In this document: one piece after another, positions 8,064 to 14,318 of the stretch
Layout of the letters: each line of letters starts with the position of its first letter
How positions within the stretch are numbered: the stretch's first letter is position 1
IMG/VR virus record: IMGVR_UViG_3300042402_006460
Location: 1-30,070 of that record
DNA from: a virus
Strand: one strand, 5' to 3'
Length of the DNA stretch: 30,070 bases
Notes under the pieces: model-generated
The model's input: only the letters and a program-made list of their open reading frames with translations
The model's database searches: none
Told to the model about the DNA's origin: nothing
Program-made: the position numbers and the translations under genes

Positions 8064-10019
8064 TTAGTTACAATTCCAACGACGAAGTGCTTTATTGATA
8101 TTGCTATCTGGATCTCTCGCAGTTTCTGCTGAGGTAAGTTTGGATTTCATACCTTTCATACGACGGCAGAATGAAGTACGACGTTTTGCTCTTTTTCCCT
8201 CTGGATTTTTTTCAGTAACTGCAGTTTGAAGTTTTGAACCTGGATTTTCTCTACGATATGCAGAAACAGCGGCTTTACTCAATCCTGCAGTTTTATCTTG
8301 ACGATTGACTTTTTGCCAGTCCTCATCAATCTCAACCTCTTCTCCCATTGTTTTTACATAATTTTTACTTGGTCCTGGTTTTGCTGAACTTCCACCTTGA
8401 GGACCAAATGCTTGGATAATGGGTTCCCCAGAAGTGAAGTCAGATACTGTATGATAAACTACTTTTGATCCAGGATAAACTTTTTGAAGTTCGTCATTAA
8501 TTTCCTGACGTGATGGAGTTTTGATTTGGGGGAAGAACATTTTCAGTGAATAATATTTTCCTCTCCACAGAAGCGTTACTGCTACAACATTTCCAGTTTG
8601 TGCCTGAAGTCTTGTTGCCTCATCTACTTGAGATTTAAATCCTTTGATTGGTTCTGGATGAATTAAATCAACTACTTCAGCAAAAGTATTTCCATCAGCA
8701 TCTTCGATAGTTACATCTTCTGCTTTTACGCAGTTTGGATAACGCTTTCCAAACATTGTCTTCATACCTTTCTTTTTATAACCAGGCCAGCATTTTTCAG
8801 ATAAAACTTCATCCATAATTTTATCAACTAATTTCTGCTCCTCCATTTCTCCACTTGCAATATAATCCGCTGCTGTATCAATATAGTCTGCTGCTTTGGT
8901 AATCTTTGACTGAACCCATGCTTCAAGATCTCCTTCACCTTTACCGACTTTTGCCTTAAGTCTTTTCACTGCATCCTCAATTGTCTTGAGTTCCGATCTT
9001 GCCATTGAATATTCTTCATCCTTTACGGAAACCTTATCCCAGACTTTGCCACCATAAGCACATTCGGATCTTGTTTCCCTTTTATTACACATTGGACAAT
9101 ATCTTTCTTCTTCGTTCATTTGAGTTTCCTCCGTTTTAGTTCCCCAGTTTGCAGCACCAACTTTACGGCATTTTACAAGTGCTCCCGATGCATATGCACT
9201 TGGCCAGACATCATATCTAGACTTTACTTTATGGTAACAAGCGTCTTTTTTTCCACTACCTTTTCCTGGTTTGTCCTTGACTTCTTGTAAATCCATCTCT
9301 TCAGTTCTTACGTTAGTTGGTTTTGCTCCACCAGTTTTTTGTGGTTGGTTTGGATCTTGTATATTTTTTCTACGTCTTGCTGCTTCCTCTTCATCTTTAG
9401 AAAGTGCTCTTTTCATCTTAGAACTTCCACACTTTGGTGTTGAAGTTTGCCCAGGTTGACGAGCGCAAGGCTTCCCTGCCCATTTTCCCCCAAGTTGAAC
9501 CCACCCACTTTTACCATCTGATGATTTTGATTTACCAAACCAATCACGAAGACCTTCATCTCCAGATTTAGTTTCTTCTTCTATATTTTTTACCCAGTTA
9601 TCTGGAGTTTTATTGTGCTTTTCGACGAAGGAATTGTGAAGTTCCTTTGCAGTCATATCATGTTTTTTCATAATACGACGCATAAGTTTATCTATAGAAT
9701 CATAAGAAGTGTTGTTTAGTTTTTTAAGACCAACTTCAAGTTCATTAATCGCATTTTTATCACAGTTGCATTCCTCTTTTACATCTTTGAATTTTTTATG
9801 ATGCTTCTTTGCATCTGCTTCCATTTTTTTCAAACGAGTATAATAATCTGGAATTTCATCAAGATGCTGAAGAGCAATATTCATTGCAAGTTCATGATCT
9901 TTAGTATGTTCATGTTCAATAGGTTCTCCCATATCAAGTTGCTTTTGTATGAAAGAAACATCAAGACGATGCTTCTTTGCAATTTGCTCAACTGTTTTAT
10001 GTGACTTGATCTTGGGCAT
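8064..10019 (-). CDS. 651-aa multi-module cysteine/basic-rich protein between terminase genes
   Basis: Not a T4 protein. It reads as a string of short modules: a DUF5661-like segment (about 30-66, EHEHTKDHELAMNIALQHLD); RDWFGKS to GGKWAGKPCAR (158-187); KGSGKKDACYHKVKSRYD plus WPSAYASGALVKCRK (253-286, DUF5872-like); a CPMC...C knuckle (308-320); EAWVQSKITKAADYIDT (366-382); CWPGYKKKGMKTMFGKRYPN (410-429); a YPG module (466-525) shared with the 106-aa prohead-region protein; and a C-terminal AYRRENPGSKLQ/SFCRRMKGMK/ALRRWNC domain (567-650, DUF6321-like). Family names are from memory. Linkers are charged and low complexity. Its start overlaps the 51-aa gene stop (TAATG). Composition suggests nucleic-acid binding or a packaged internal protein; this is inference, and no enzymatic motif was seen. 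Confidence 0.85.
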   Translation of the reverse strand: MPKIKSHKTVEQIAKKHRLDVSFIQKQLDMGEPIEHEHTKDHELAMNIALQHLDEIPDYYTRLKKMEADAKKHHKKFKDVKEECNCDKNAINELEVGLKKLNNTSYDSIDKLMRRIMKKHDMTAKELHNSFVEKHNKTPDNWVKNIEEETKSGDEGLRDWFGKSKSSDGKSGWVQLGGKWAGKPCARQPGQTSTPKCGSSKMKRALSKDEEEAARRRKNIQDPNQPQKTGGAKPTNVRTEEMDLQEVKDKPGKGSGKKDACYHKVKSRYDVWPSAYASGALVKCRKVGAANWGTKTEETQMNEEERYCPMCNKRETRSECAYGGKVWDKVSVKDEEYSMARSELKTIEDAVKRLKAKVGKGEGDLEAWVQSKITKAADYIDTAADYIASGEMEEQKLVDKIMDEVLSEKCWPGYKKKGMKTMFGKRYPNCVKAEDVTIEDADGNTFAEVVDLIHPEPIKGFKSQVDEATRLQAQTGNVVAVTLLWRGKYYSLKMFFPQIKTPSRQEINDELQKVYPGSKVVYHTVSDFTSGEPIIQAFGPQGGSSAKPGPSKNYVKTMGEEVEIDEDWQKVNRQDKTAGLSKAAVSAYRRENPGSKLQTAVTEKNPEGKRAKRRTSFCRRMKGMKSKLTSAETARDPDSNINKALRRWNCN

Positions 10020-10174
10020 TACTCAACTGGTTTTGATTTAGTCTGCTCACCTTTTGCTCTTTTTCTTCTCGCTGCACAGTGAGCGCGTTGAGAAAATCCT
10101 TTTGGATTTGAGCAATCAATACTCTTTTTATATTTATTACTCCAGTCTTCTTGAAACTGTCTAAACGTTTTCAT
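10019..10174 (-). CDS. Small basic protein, 51 aa, overlapping gp16
   Basis: Short frame found by translating the gap between gp16 and the 651-aa gene. The ATG at 10174 gives 51 residues starting MKTFRQFQEDWSNKYKKSID, then CSNPKGFSQRAHCAARRKRA and a Lys-rich tail ending KPVE. The DCSNPKGFSQRAHC motif with two cysteines followed by RRKR is a short module I recall from several marine phage proteins, standalone or fused. The gene overlaps gp16 by 14 bases, and its TAA overlaps the ATG of the 651-aa gene (TAATG), which strongly suggests a real, coupled gene. It resembles in style the Cys/basic modules of that downstream protein. Function unknown; nucleic-acid contact is plausible from charge. Confidence 0.75.
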   Translation of the reverse strand: MKTFRQFQEDWSNKYKKSIDCSNPKGFSQRAHCAARRKRAKGEQTKSKPVE

Positions 10175-10595
10175 CTTCTGTTTGTTGCTTTAGAAATTTT
10201 GCTAAGTCTGCAGTCGATCCAACAAAAAGTGCATTGTTAACTGTTGTGGGCCCTTTTCCTACTTTTTCTTCTTCAATATCTTTAAGTTTCTTTTGAAGAT
10301 CCATTAACTTATCTGTTGCATCAGCGACATTCTTAATCAATTGCCCAGCAACTTCATAAGCACGAGGCATCTCACTTTCTTGTGCTAACTCAAGAATTCC
10401 ATTAATCGCCTCCTGACCCTTTTCAATGAGTGAATATAAATTACCACGAGTATAATCATAATCTTTTTTAATATCATCAACTGATGTTGATATCTTTTCT
10501 ATTTTTTCAATAACAGTTTCCGATTCAACAGGAACTATCTCCCCATCTACATTGAAAGTCTCATTGAGTTTATCAAACTTCTTTGTCATTTTCAT
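10161..10595 (-). CDS. 16: Terminase small subunit gp16
   Basis: Protein of 144 residues (T4 gp16 is 164), the small terminase that recognises packaging substrate and regulates gp17. The central helical pair MPRAYEVAGQLIKNVADATD and LMDLQKKLKDIEEEKVG (about 76-113) matches the T4 SPRHMEV...KEMKDITSEQVG region that forms the oligomeric coiled coil. Residues 120-134 (NNALFVGSTADLAKF) match T4 NATVFMGSPTEL, the C-terminal segment. Two ATGs lie at the start (10595 and 10589); the first is taken. It starts 6 bases after gp15 and is followed by an overlapping 51-aa gene. The small and large terminase genes are separated here by about 2.1 kb instead of being adjacent as in T4. Confidence 0.94.
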   Translation of the reverse strand: MKMTKKFDKLNETFNVDGEIVPVESETVIEKIEKISTSVDDIKKDYDYTRGNLYSLIEKGQEAINGILELAQESEMPRAYEVAGQLIKNVADATDKLMDLQKKLKDIEEEKVGKGPTTVNNALFVGSTADLAKFLKQQTEDENV

Positions 10596-10601
10596 AACTT
10601 A

Positions 10602-11603
10602 TCAAAAAACACTTCCACTAAATCCAAAATCATCTCCATCTTCAACAAGTGCATTATCTGCTGCAGTTATTGATTTGATTGGAGAACCTGCTAAGTGTGA
10701 TGTAATTGTTGTATTGTCTCTACCGCGATCCACGGTAAGAACATTTCCAGACTTGGCAGTTACGTAAACCTCTTCTCCTTCCAAATCAAGATAAGTATTG
10801 ACAGAAATTGCACTCGCATCATTTACTGTAATTAAATTATCCTCATTTGTAATATCATTGGATAGGTTAGTAATAATGGTGCCAGTATAATTTTGAATTG
10901 CTCTTGGTTCTACAGAGTATACAATTTCTCTTGTTGGTGAAGAAGTGAGATCTCCAGCAACATAACCAATATTTGCCTTTTTGATAATATCCTTGGTCGC
11001 AGAGGAAACAGGTCCAAAGATGTAAGTCTTTGCAGTAAATCTTAAAGTATAAATTAAAACTCTTCTTGTTGTAAAATCACCTTCATAATCATCCTGCATT
11101 GTTATATTTTCAAGAATCACAGGAATGTCTCTTTTTTCATTGATAGTTTCAACCAGATCAACAGTCATCGTGTAAGCAGGTTGAAAATATGGAAGAATTT
11201 GTTCAACAATTTGAAGAGCATCATCATTTAATTTACACATAATGCTCAACTCAAATTGCATATTATATGGAACTGGAAGATATGCTTTTTTTGTTTCTGT
11301 TCCGTCTGCTACTGATTTTGCAGTAAAATATTGTGTTGTAGTTGATTTTCTTCCTGAATCATAAGTTAGTCCAGTAAATTCAAATGACATTCTTGGTAAT
11401 GTAATTTGAACTGGTTTATTCAAATTAGGTGATTGGTTTAATCTTGCAAGAAACTTTTGAGTTGGTCCATATGCAAGAGGGACCTTAATCACACTAACAG
11501 TCTGATTAGAATTATTAGTATGTTTGATGCTTATATCATTAAATAACGAACCAAAAGCAATAACAGTTCTTCTTAAAATTTCGTGATAAAAATACTCAAA
11601 CAT
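10602..11603 (-). CDS. 15: Tail completion / sheath stabiliser gp15 with C-terminal extension
   Basis: Protein of 333 residues (T4 gp15 is 272). The hexameric ring gp15 caps the tail tube and sheath and joins the tail to the neck. The N-terminus MFEYFYHEILRRTVIAFGSL parallels T4 MFGYFYNSSFRRYATLMGDL, and DDALQIVEQILPYFQPAYT (127-145) matches the T4 signature exactly around IVEQILPYFQP. DIPVILENI and TTRRVLIYTLRFTAKTYIFG continue the fold. Residues about 243-308 are an added beta module ending in LTVDRGRDNTTITSHLAGSP, similar to segments in the two giant tail proteins. The normal-looking tail ALVEDGDDFGF follows it. A perfect TATAAATA promoter lies 45 bases upstream. Confidence 0.95.
   Translation of the reverse strand: MFEYFYHEILRRTVIAFGSLFNDISIKHTNNSNQTVSVIKVPLAYGPTQKFLARLNQSPNLNKPVQITLPRMSFEFTGLTYDSGRKSTTTQYFTAKSVADGTETKKAYLPVPYNMQFELSIMCKLNDDALQIVEQILPYFQPAYTMTVDLVETINEKRDIPVILENITMQDDYEGDFTTRRVLIYTLRFTAKTYIFGPVSSATKDIIKKANIGYVAGDLTSSPTREIVYSVEPRAIQNYTGTIITNLSNDITNEDNLITVNDASAISVNTYLDLEGEEVYVTAKSGNVLTVDRGRDNTTITSHLAGSPIKSITAADNALVEDGDDFGFSGSVF
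10680..10877 (-). repeat. Third shared beta module, C-terminal part of gp15
   Basis: Residues 243-308 of gp15 contain LITVNDASAISVNTYLDLEG, then EEVYVTAKSGNVLTVDRGRD and TSHLAG. The pattern resembles EVIKYTSVSANSLTVSERGV in the 2621-aa protein (15370-15609) and DDEIMKVISVGVGSTNIFVV in the 2084-codon protein (26324-26545). Confidence 0.6.
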
Positions 11604-11647
11604 ACTTCTAACTTATGGTACTACTATTTAATCAAATTAATAACTAG

Positions 11648-11655
11648 TATTTATA
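11648..11655 (-). promoter_or_regulatory. T4-type late promoter TATAAATA before gp15
   Basis: A perfect TATAAATA on the minus strand in the 56-base gap between gp14 and gp15, with its 3' edge 44 bases before the gp15 ATG. It would drive the gp15-gp16-651aa-gp17 packaging block separately from the neck genes. Confidence 0.65.
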
Positions 11656-11659
11656 TGAT

Positions 11660-13072
11660 TTATGGCATTCCAAAAGGATTGGTTTCGTCAAAATCAATAA
11701 TATCGTCTGCTTCTTCTTCAATTTCCTCATTCGCAGCGTATCCATCTCTTGCAGGAAATACATCAATGGATCGTAAGTATTGAGATGCACTTGATGCAGA
11801 ACCTACAATATTTTCTCCAATTTTAAATTCACCATTAATGTTTGAAACTTGAAGAACTTTTGTAGTGGAATTCCAAGATTTAACTCTTGCGGTAACTCCA
11901 CTCTGAGATCCAGTTACAATCTCATTAAATACGAAATTACCAGTTGAAGTAAGTAATGGATTTGATATTGTAATTGTTGGAGCGACAGTGTACCCAAGTC
12001 CAGCATTTGTAATTCTAATTGAGGTAATTGTTCCAGCAGCAGAAACAACTGCTGTCGCTGCAGCAGATACTGTAGATATTCCTGTAAATGTAATTGTTGG
12101 TGGAACTACATATCCAGATCCTCCACTTGTGACTGTAATAATACCAACGACACCATCACCTATAGATGCAATACCAGTTGCACCTTTACCTCCTCCACCA
12201 ATAAACCTTACTTGAGGAGCAACTGTATATCCAAATCCTGCATTGGTAATTTCAACACTTTGAACAGATTGTGCTGATGGATTTATATTATTATTACAAT
12301 CAACTATTCCACTAATCATCTTAGCAATTGCAGTTGTTGTTTTACCTCCAGCTGGTGCAGAAGAAATTCCAACCGTAGGTGTACTGGTGTAACCACCACC
12401 ACGATTTGTAACAGTTATAAACCTCACTCCACCATTTACAATTGCTGCGGTAGCCGTTGCAGTAACACCAACTCCAGCCATAGTAAGATTTACGATGTTT
12501 CCAACTGGAACTTTATCAGAATCGGTGGAGTCGTTTCCTCCAATAAGTTCATCAATTTCATCAATACTTGTGTCTATCAGTTCATCTTCATATCTGAAGA
12601 GCTCACATCTGAGTTGATATGTATATAATCCTTGAAGTTGATAGAATGGTTTTTCGTGCTCTACATATTTAACTTCAAATAATCTTTTACCCAGAGGAAA
12701 ATAGATTATATCCCCCTCTTTTGGTCTTGATGATACTTTTATATTTGGTTGATTTTGAACTAAAGGTGAAATATAATTTTTAAATCTTTCTCTTGAAATA
12801 ATTAAAGTTATTTCATTCAGTGCTTGAATTCCAAATTTTGATAAAATAGTAGGATTATCACTGTATCCATCATAAGTGTCTACATATGCTTCAATTGGAT
12901 AAGCACTGTTAAACTCAGATTCTATAACCTCTCTCAATACTGTTTTTTCTGTGATAAATTGTCTAGGTAAATAGTGAACCTCAACACCATACATCCTCAA
13001 TTGCTCATTAATCAGATCTTGAATGAGACTCTGTTCTGTTTTAGAACCTTGAAGAAAGAATGGATTAAGCAT
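11660..13072 (-). CDS. 14: Neck protein gp14 carrying a large beta-repeat insertion
   Basis: Protein of 470 residues; T4 gp14 is only 256. gp14 sits with gp13 in the neck that closes the filled head and receives the tail. Residues 1-165 follow T4 gp14 closely: LRMYGVEVHYLPRQFI (26-40), KEGDIIYFPLGKRLFEVKYV (118-137) and KPFYQLQ. The end, FDETNPFGMP, mirrors T4 SNPFDNDFMD. Between them lie about 190-440: four repeats of the type ITNAGLGYTVAPTITI (217-235, 273-290, 311-329, 351-369), then a module with VKSWNSTTKVLQVS (398-410). The extra length is therefore an internal insertion, not a fusion at an end. It starts 4 bases after gp13, in T4 order. Confidence 0.93.
   Translation of the reverse strand: MLNPFFLQGSKTEQSLIQDLINEQLRMYGVEVHYLPRQFITEKTVLREVIESEFNSAYPIEAYVDTYDGYSDNPTILSKFGIQALNEITLIISRERFKNYISPLVQNQPNIKVSSRPKEGDIIYFPLGKRLFEVKYVEHEKPFYQLQGLYTYQLRCELFRYEDELIDTSIDEIDELIGGNDSTDSDKVPVGNIVNLTMAGVGVTATATAAIVNGGVRFITVTNRGGGYTSTPTVGISSAPAGGKTTTAIAKMISGIVDCNNNINPSAQSVQSVEITNAGFGYTVAPQVRFIGGGGKGATGIASIGDGVVGIITVTSGGSGYVVPPTITFTGISTVSAAATAVVSAAGTITSIRITNAGLGYTVAPTITISNPLLTSTGNFVFNEIVTGSQSGVTARVKSWNSTTKVLQVSNINGEFKIGENIVGSASSASQYLRSIDVFPARDGYAANEEIEEEADDIIDFDETNPFGMP
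11765..11944 (-). repeat. Second shared beta module (G-x-SG...SW...L.V) in gp14
   Basis: Residues 377-436 of gp14: a segment of the form F-x-EIVTGSQSGVTARVKSW, then KVLQVSNINGEF and IGENIVGSAS. Similar half-repeats occur in gp8 (22506-22613) and in both giant proteins (19440-19617 and 28612-28790). It follows the GGxGYT block directly. Confidence 0.6.
11957..12424 (-). repeat. Four GGxGYT-type beta repeats inside gp14
   Basis: Residues 217-372 of gp14 hold four units of the pattern (V/I)T-N/S-x-G-x-GY-T/V-x-x-P-x-(V/I), spaced about 38-56 residues. They run from TVTNRGGGYTSTPTVGI to RITNAGLGYTVAPTITI. T4 gp14 lacks this region. The same unit recurs in gp8 and both giant proteins. Confidence 0.75.
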
Positions 13073-13076
13073 ATGA

Positions 13077-13931
13077 TTAACCTATCATATCCAGAGGAGG
13101 AAGTTCATAAGTGCTAGACATTTTTTCCATTAAAATATCAATCTCTCTTTGTCCGTCATCATACATTTGTCTTCCATTTAACTCAACACCACCAGGAAGT
13201 TTAACACCAGTAAATTTCATCATATTTTGACCCCACTGCTTCTTAATCAAGGAAGTTAGGTATGGTTTTAGAAAAGAATCGTTCCAAACTCTTGAATAAT
13301 CATTTGGATCAAGAGTTGAGTAACAATCAATAACAAAAAATTGATCTGCTCTTACAGATCCCCAATCAATGTCTAAGTATAATCTGTCTTGTCTTTTATT
13401 GAATCTTATTTGTTTCTGAGTATTCAAGAGAAAATCAAGATCTTCTAAGTATGTCTTAACCATTGCATAACTTAGAAGTTCTGTAGTACCCCAATAGTAA
13501 ATATCGTTTAAAAACAATTGATACTTCACACTAAACATATTATTAGTAATAGTGTTTGCTCCGTCGAAAGTAAAAATCTTATTTACACCAATGATATTTG
13601 GTGGCATTTGTAGATAATTACTATTTTCATAGAAATTGAATGTGGTTGCAGTTCCCACTATATTTGCTGTCGCTGAAGTACTTGCAATTCCTACAGTGCT
13701 TGATGAATTACCTGCGGTTCCTGCTTTTCCTCTATCGATATCTGCTTGAGTTACTTTATACTTATAAAATGTAGGGTATACTCCATCAAAGTGTCTTTCT
13801 TGGAAAAATTGGACGGCATCATCCACCAAATCTTCAATTTGTTCATCTGCAACGTTAATTTCTAAAACCGGAGCACCCAGTTTTCTCTTGCAATAATCAA
13901 TGAGTTCTTGTCGAGTAGATGGTTGTGCCAT
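13077..13931 (-). CDS. 13: Neck protein gp13
   Basis: Protein of 284 residues (T4 gp13 is 309), a head-completion protein that binds the portal and gp14. Matching features with T4: the N-terminal RQELIDYCKRKLGAPVLEIN with helix DEQIEDLVDDAVQFFQERHF then DG (about 7-50), and the C-terminal KLPGGVELNGRQMYDDGQRE with ELPPLDMIG at the end, mirroring T4 [20 protein letters not shown] and DPPFGILVG. Residues about 68-97 are a Ser/Thr/Gly-rich insertion with GIASTSATANIVGTATT, similar in style to the pentapeptides of the giant proteins. Its ATG overlaps the stop of the 56-aa gene (TAATG). Confidence 0.95.
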   Translation of the reverse strand: MAQPSTRQELIDYCKRKLGAPVLEINVADEQIEDLVDDAVQFFQERHFDGVYPTFYKYKVTQADIDRGKAGTAGNSSSTVGIASTSATANIVGTATTFNFYENSNYLQMPPNIIGVNKIFTFDGANTITNNMFSVKYQLFLNDIYYWGTTELLSYAMVKTYLEDLDFLLNTQKQIRFNKRQDRLYLDIDWGSVRADQFFVIDCYSTLDPNDYSRVWNDSFLKPYLTSLIKKQWGQNMMKFTGVKLPGGVELNGRQMYDDGQREIDILMEKMSSTYELPPLDMIG

Positions 13932-14101
13932 TAGATTTTAAACCCTGCAACTACTTCTTGTTGTTTAAAGTACAGTTTGATATAAGATTTCGCTAGATTT
14001 CTCAAAGTTTCAATATCTTCTATACTATCTATATCTCTAGAAAGTTTTTCATATTCAAATAACTTACTCATGTTTTCTAGAGATATTTTATCAGGATCCA
14101 T
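13931..14101 (-). CDS. Conserved small helical protein, 56 aa
   Basis: Short frame read from the gap upstream of gp13. The ATG at 14101 gives 56 residues: MDPDKISLENMSKLFEYEKL, then SRDIDSIEDIETLRNLAKSY and IKLYFKQQEVVAGFKI. It looks fully helical and charged. I recall a similar conserved small protein ahead of gp13 in marine T4-like phages, with the same FEYEKLSR and LAKSYIKLY features, but no function. The start overlaps the end of the 74-aa gene by 11 bases, and the TAA overlaps the gp13 ATG. This gives a tight three-gene coupling that supports it being translated. Possibly a neck or baseplate assembly accessory, from position only. Confidence 0.75.
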   Translation of the reverse strand: MDPDKISLENMSKLFEYEKLSRDIDSIEDIETLRNLAKSYIKLYFKQQEVVAGFKI

Positions 14102-14315
14102 TTGCTAAATTCCTCAATAAGTTTTTAATTTCATTCAAATCATTTTTCATTTCACTTACATCATTTTCAAGATTTTTAATTTTCTGCGATTCATTATATG
14201 CTTTTTTATAACTTTGAATATAAGCATTGTAACTTTCGGTATCAGTACTTACTATTCCTTGAGAATAGCAATCTCTAACCAAATGATCCTTATCTTTTAC
14301 TTTAATATAATCCAT
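14091..14315 (-). CDS. Conserved small coiled-coil protein, 74 aa
   Basis: Protein of 74 residues: MDYIKVKDKDHLVRDCYSQG, then an acidic/polar middle and a C-terminal heptad-like helix (about 44-70, KIKNLENDVSEMKNDLNEIK followed by NLLRNLANGS). The hydrophobic spacing (L, V, M, L, I, L, L) suggests a coiled coil. I recall homologues with the VRDxYS and LRxLxNGS ends at the same place in marine T4-like phages, before the 56-aa gene and gp13. In T4 the trimeric coiled-coil fibritin (wac) lies just before gene 13. This protein is far too short to be fibritin and I do not claim homology. It starts 3 bases after the 2621-aa gene. Confidence 0.8.
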   Translation of the reverse strand: MDYIKVKDKDHLVRDCYSQGIVSTDTESYNAYIQSYKKAYNESQKIKNLENDVSEMKNDLNEIKNLLRNLANGS

Positions 14316-14318
14316 ATT

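Noticed and set aside
10131-10138. AATAAATA on the minus strand as a late promoter for the 651-aa gene
   Set aside because: It lies inside the 51-aa gene more than 110 bases from the next start, and AT-rich coding DNA gives such matches by chance.
14091-14315. 74-aa coiled-coil protein as fibritin (wac)
   Set aside because: The position fits but it is several times too short, with no foldon-like end or multi-segment coiled coil.
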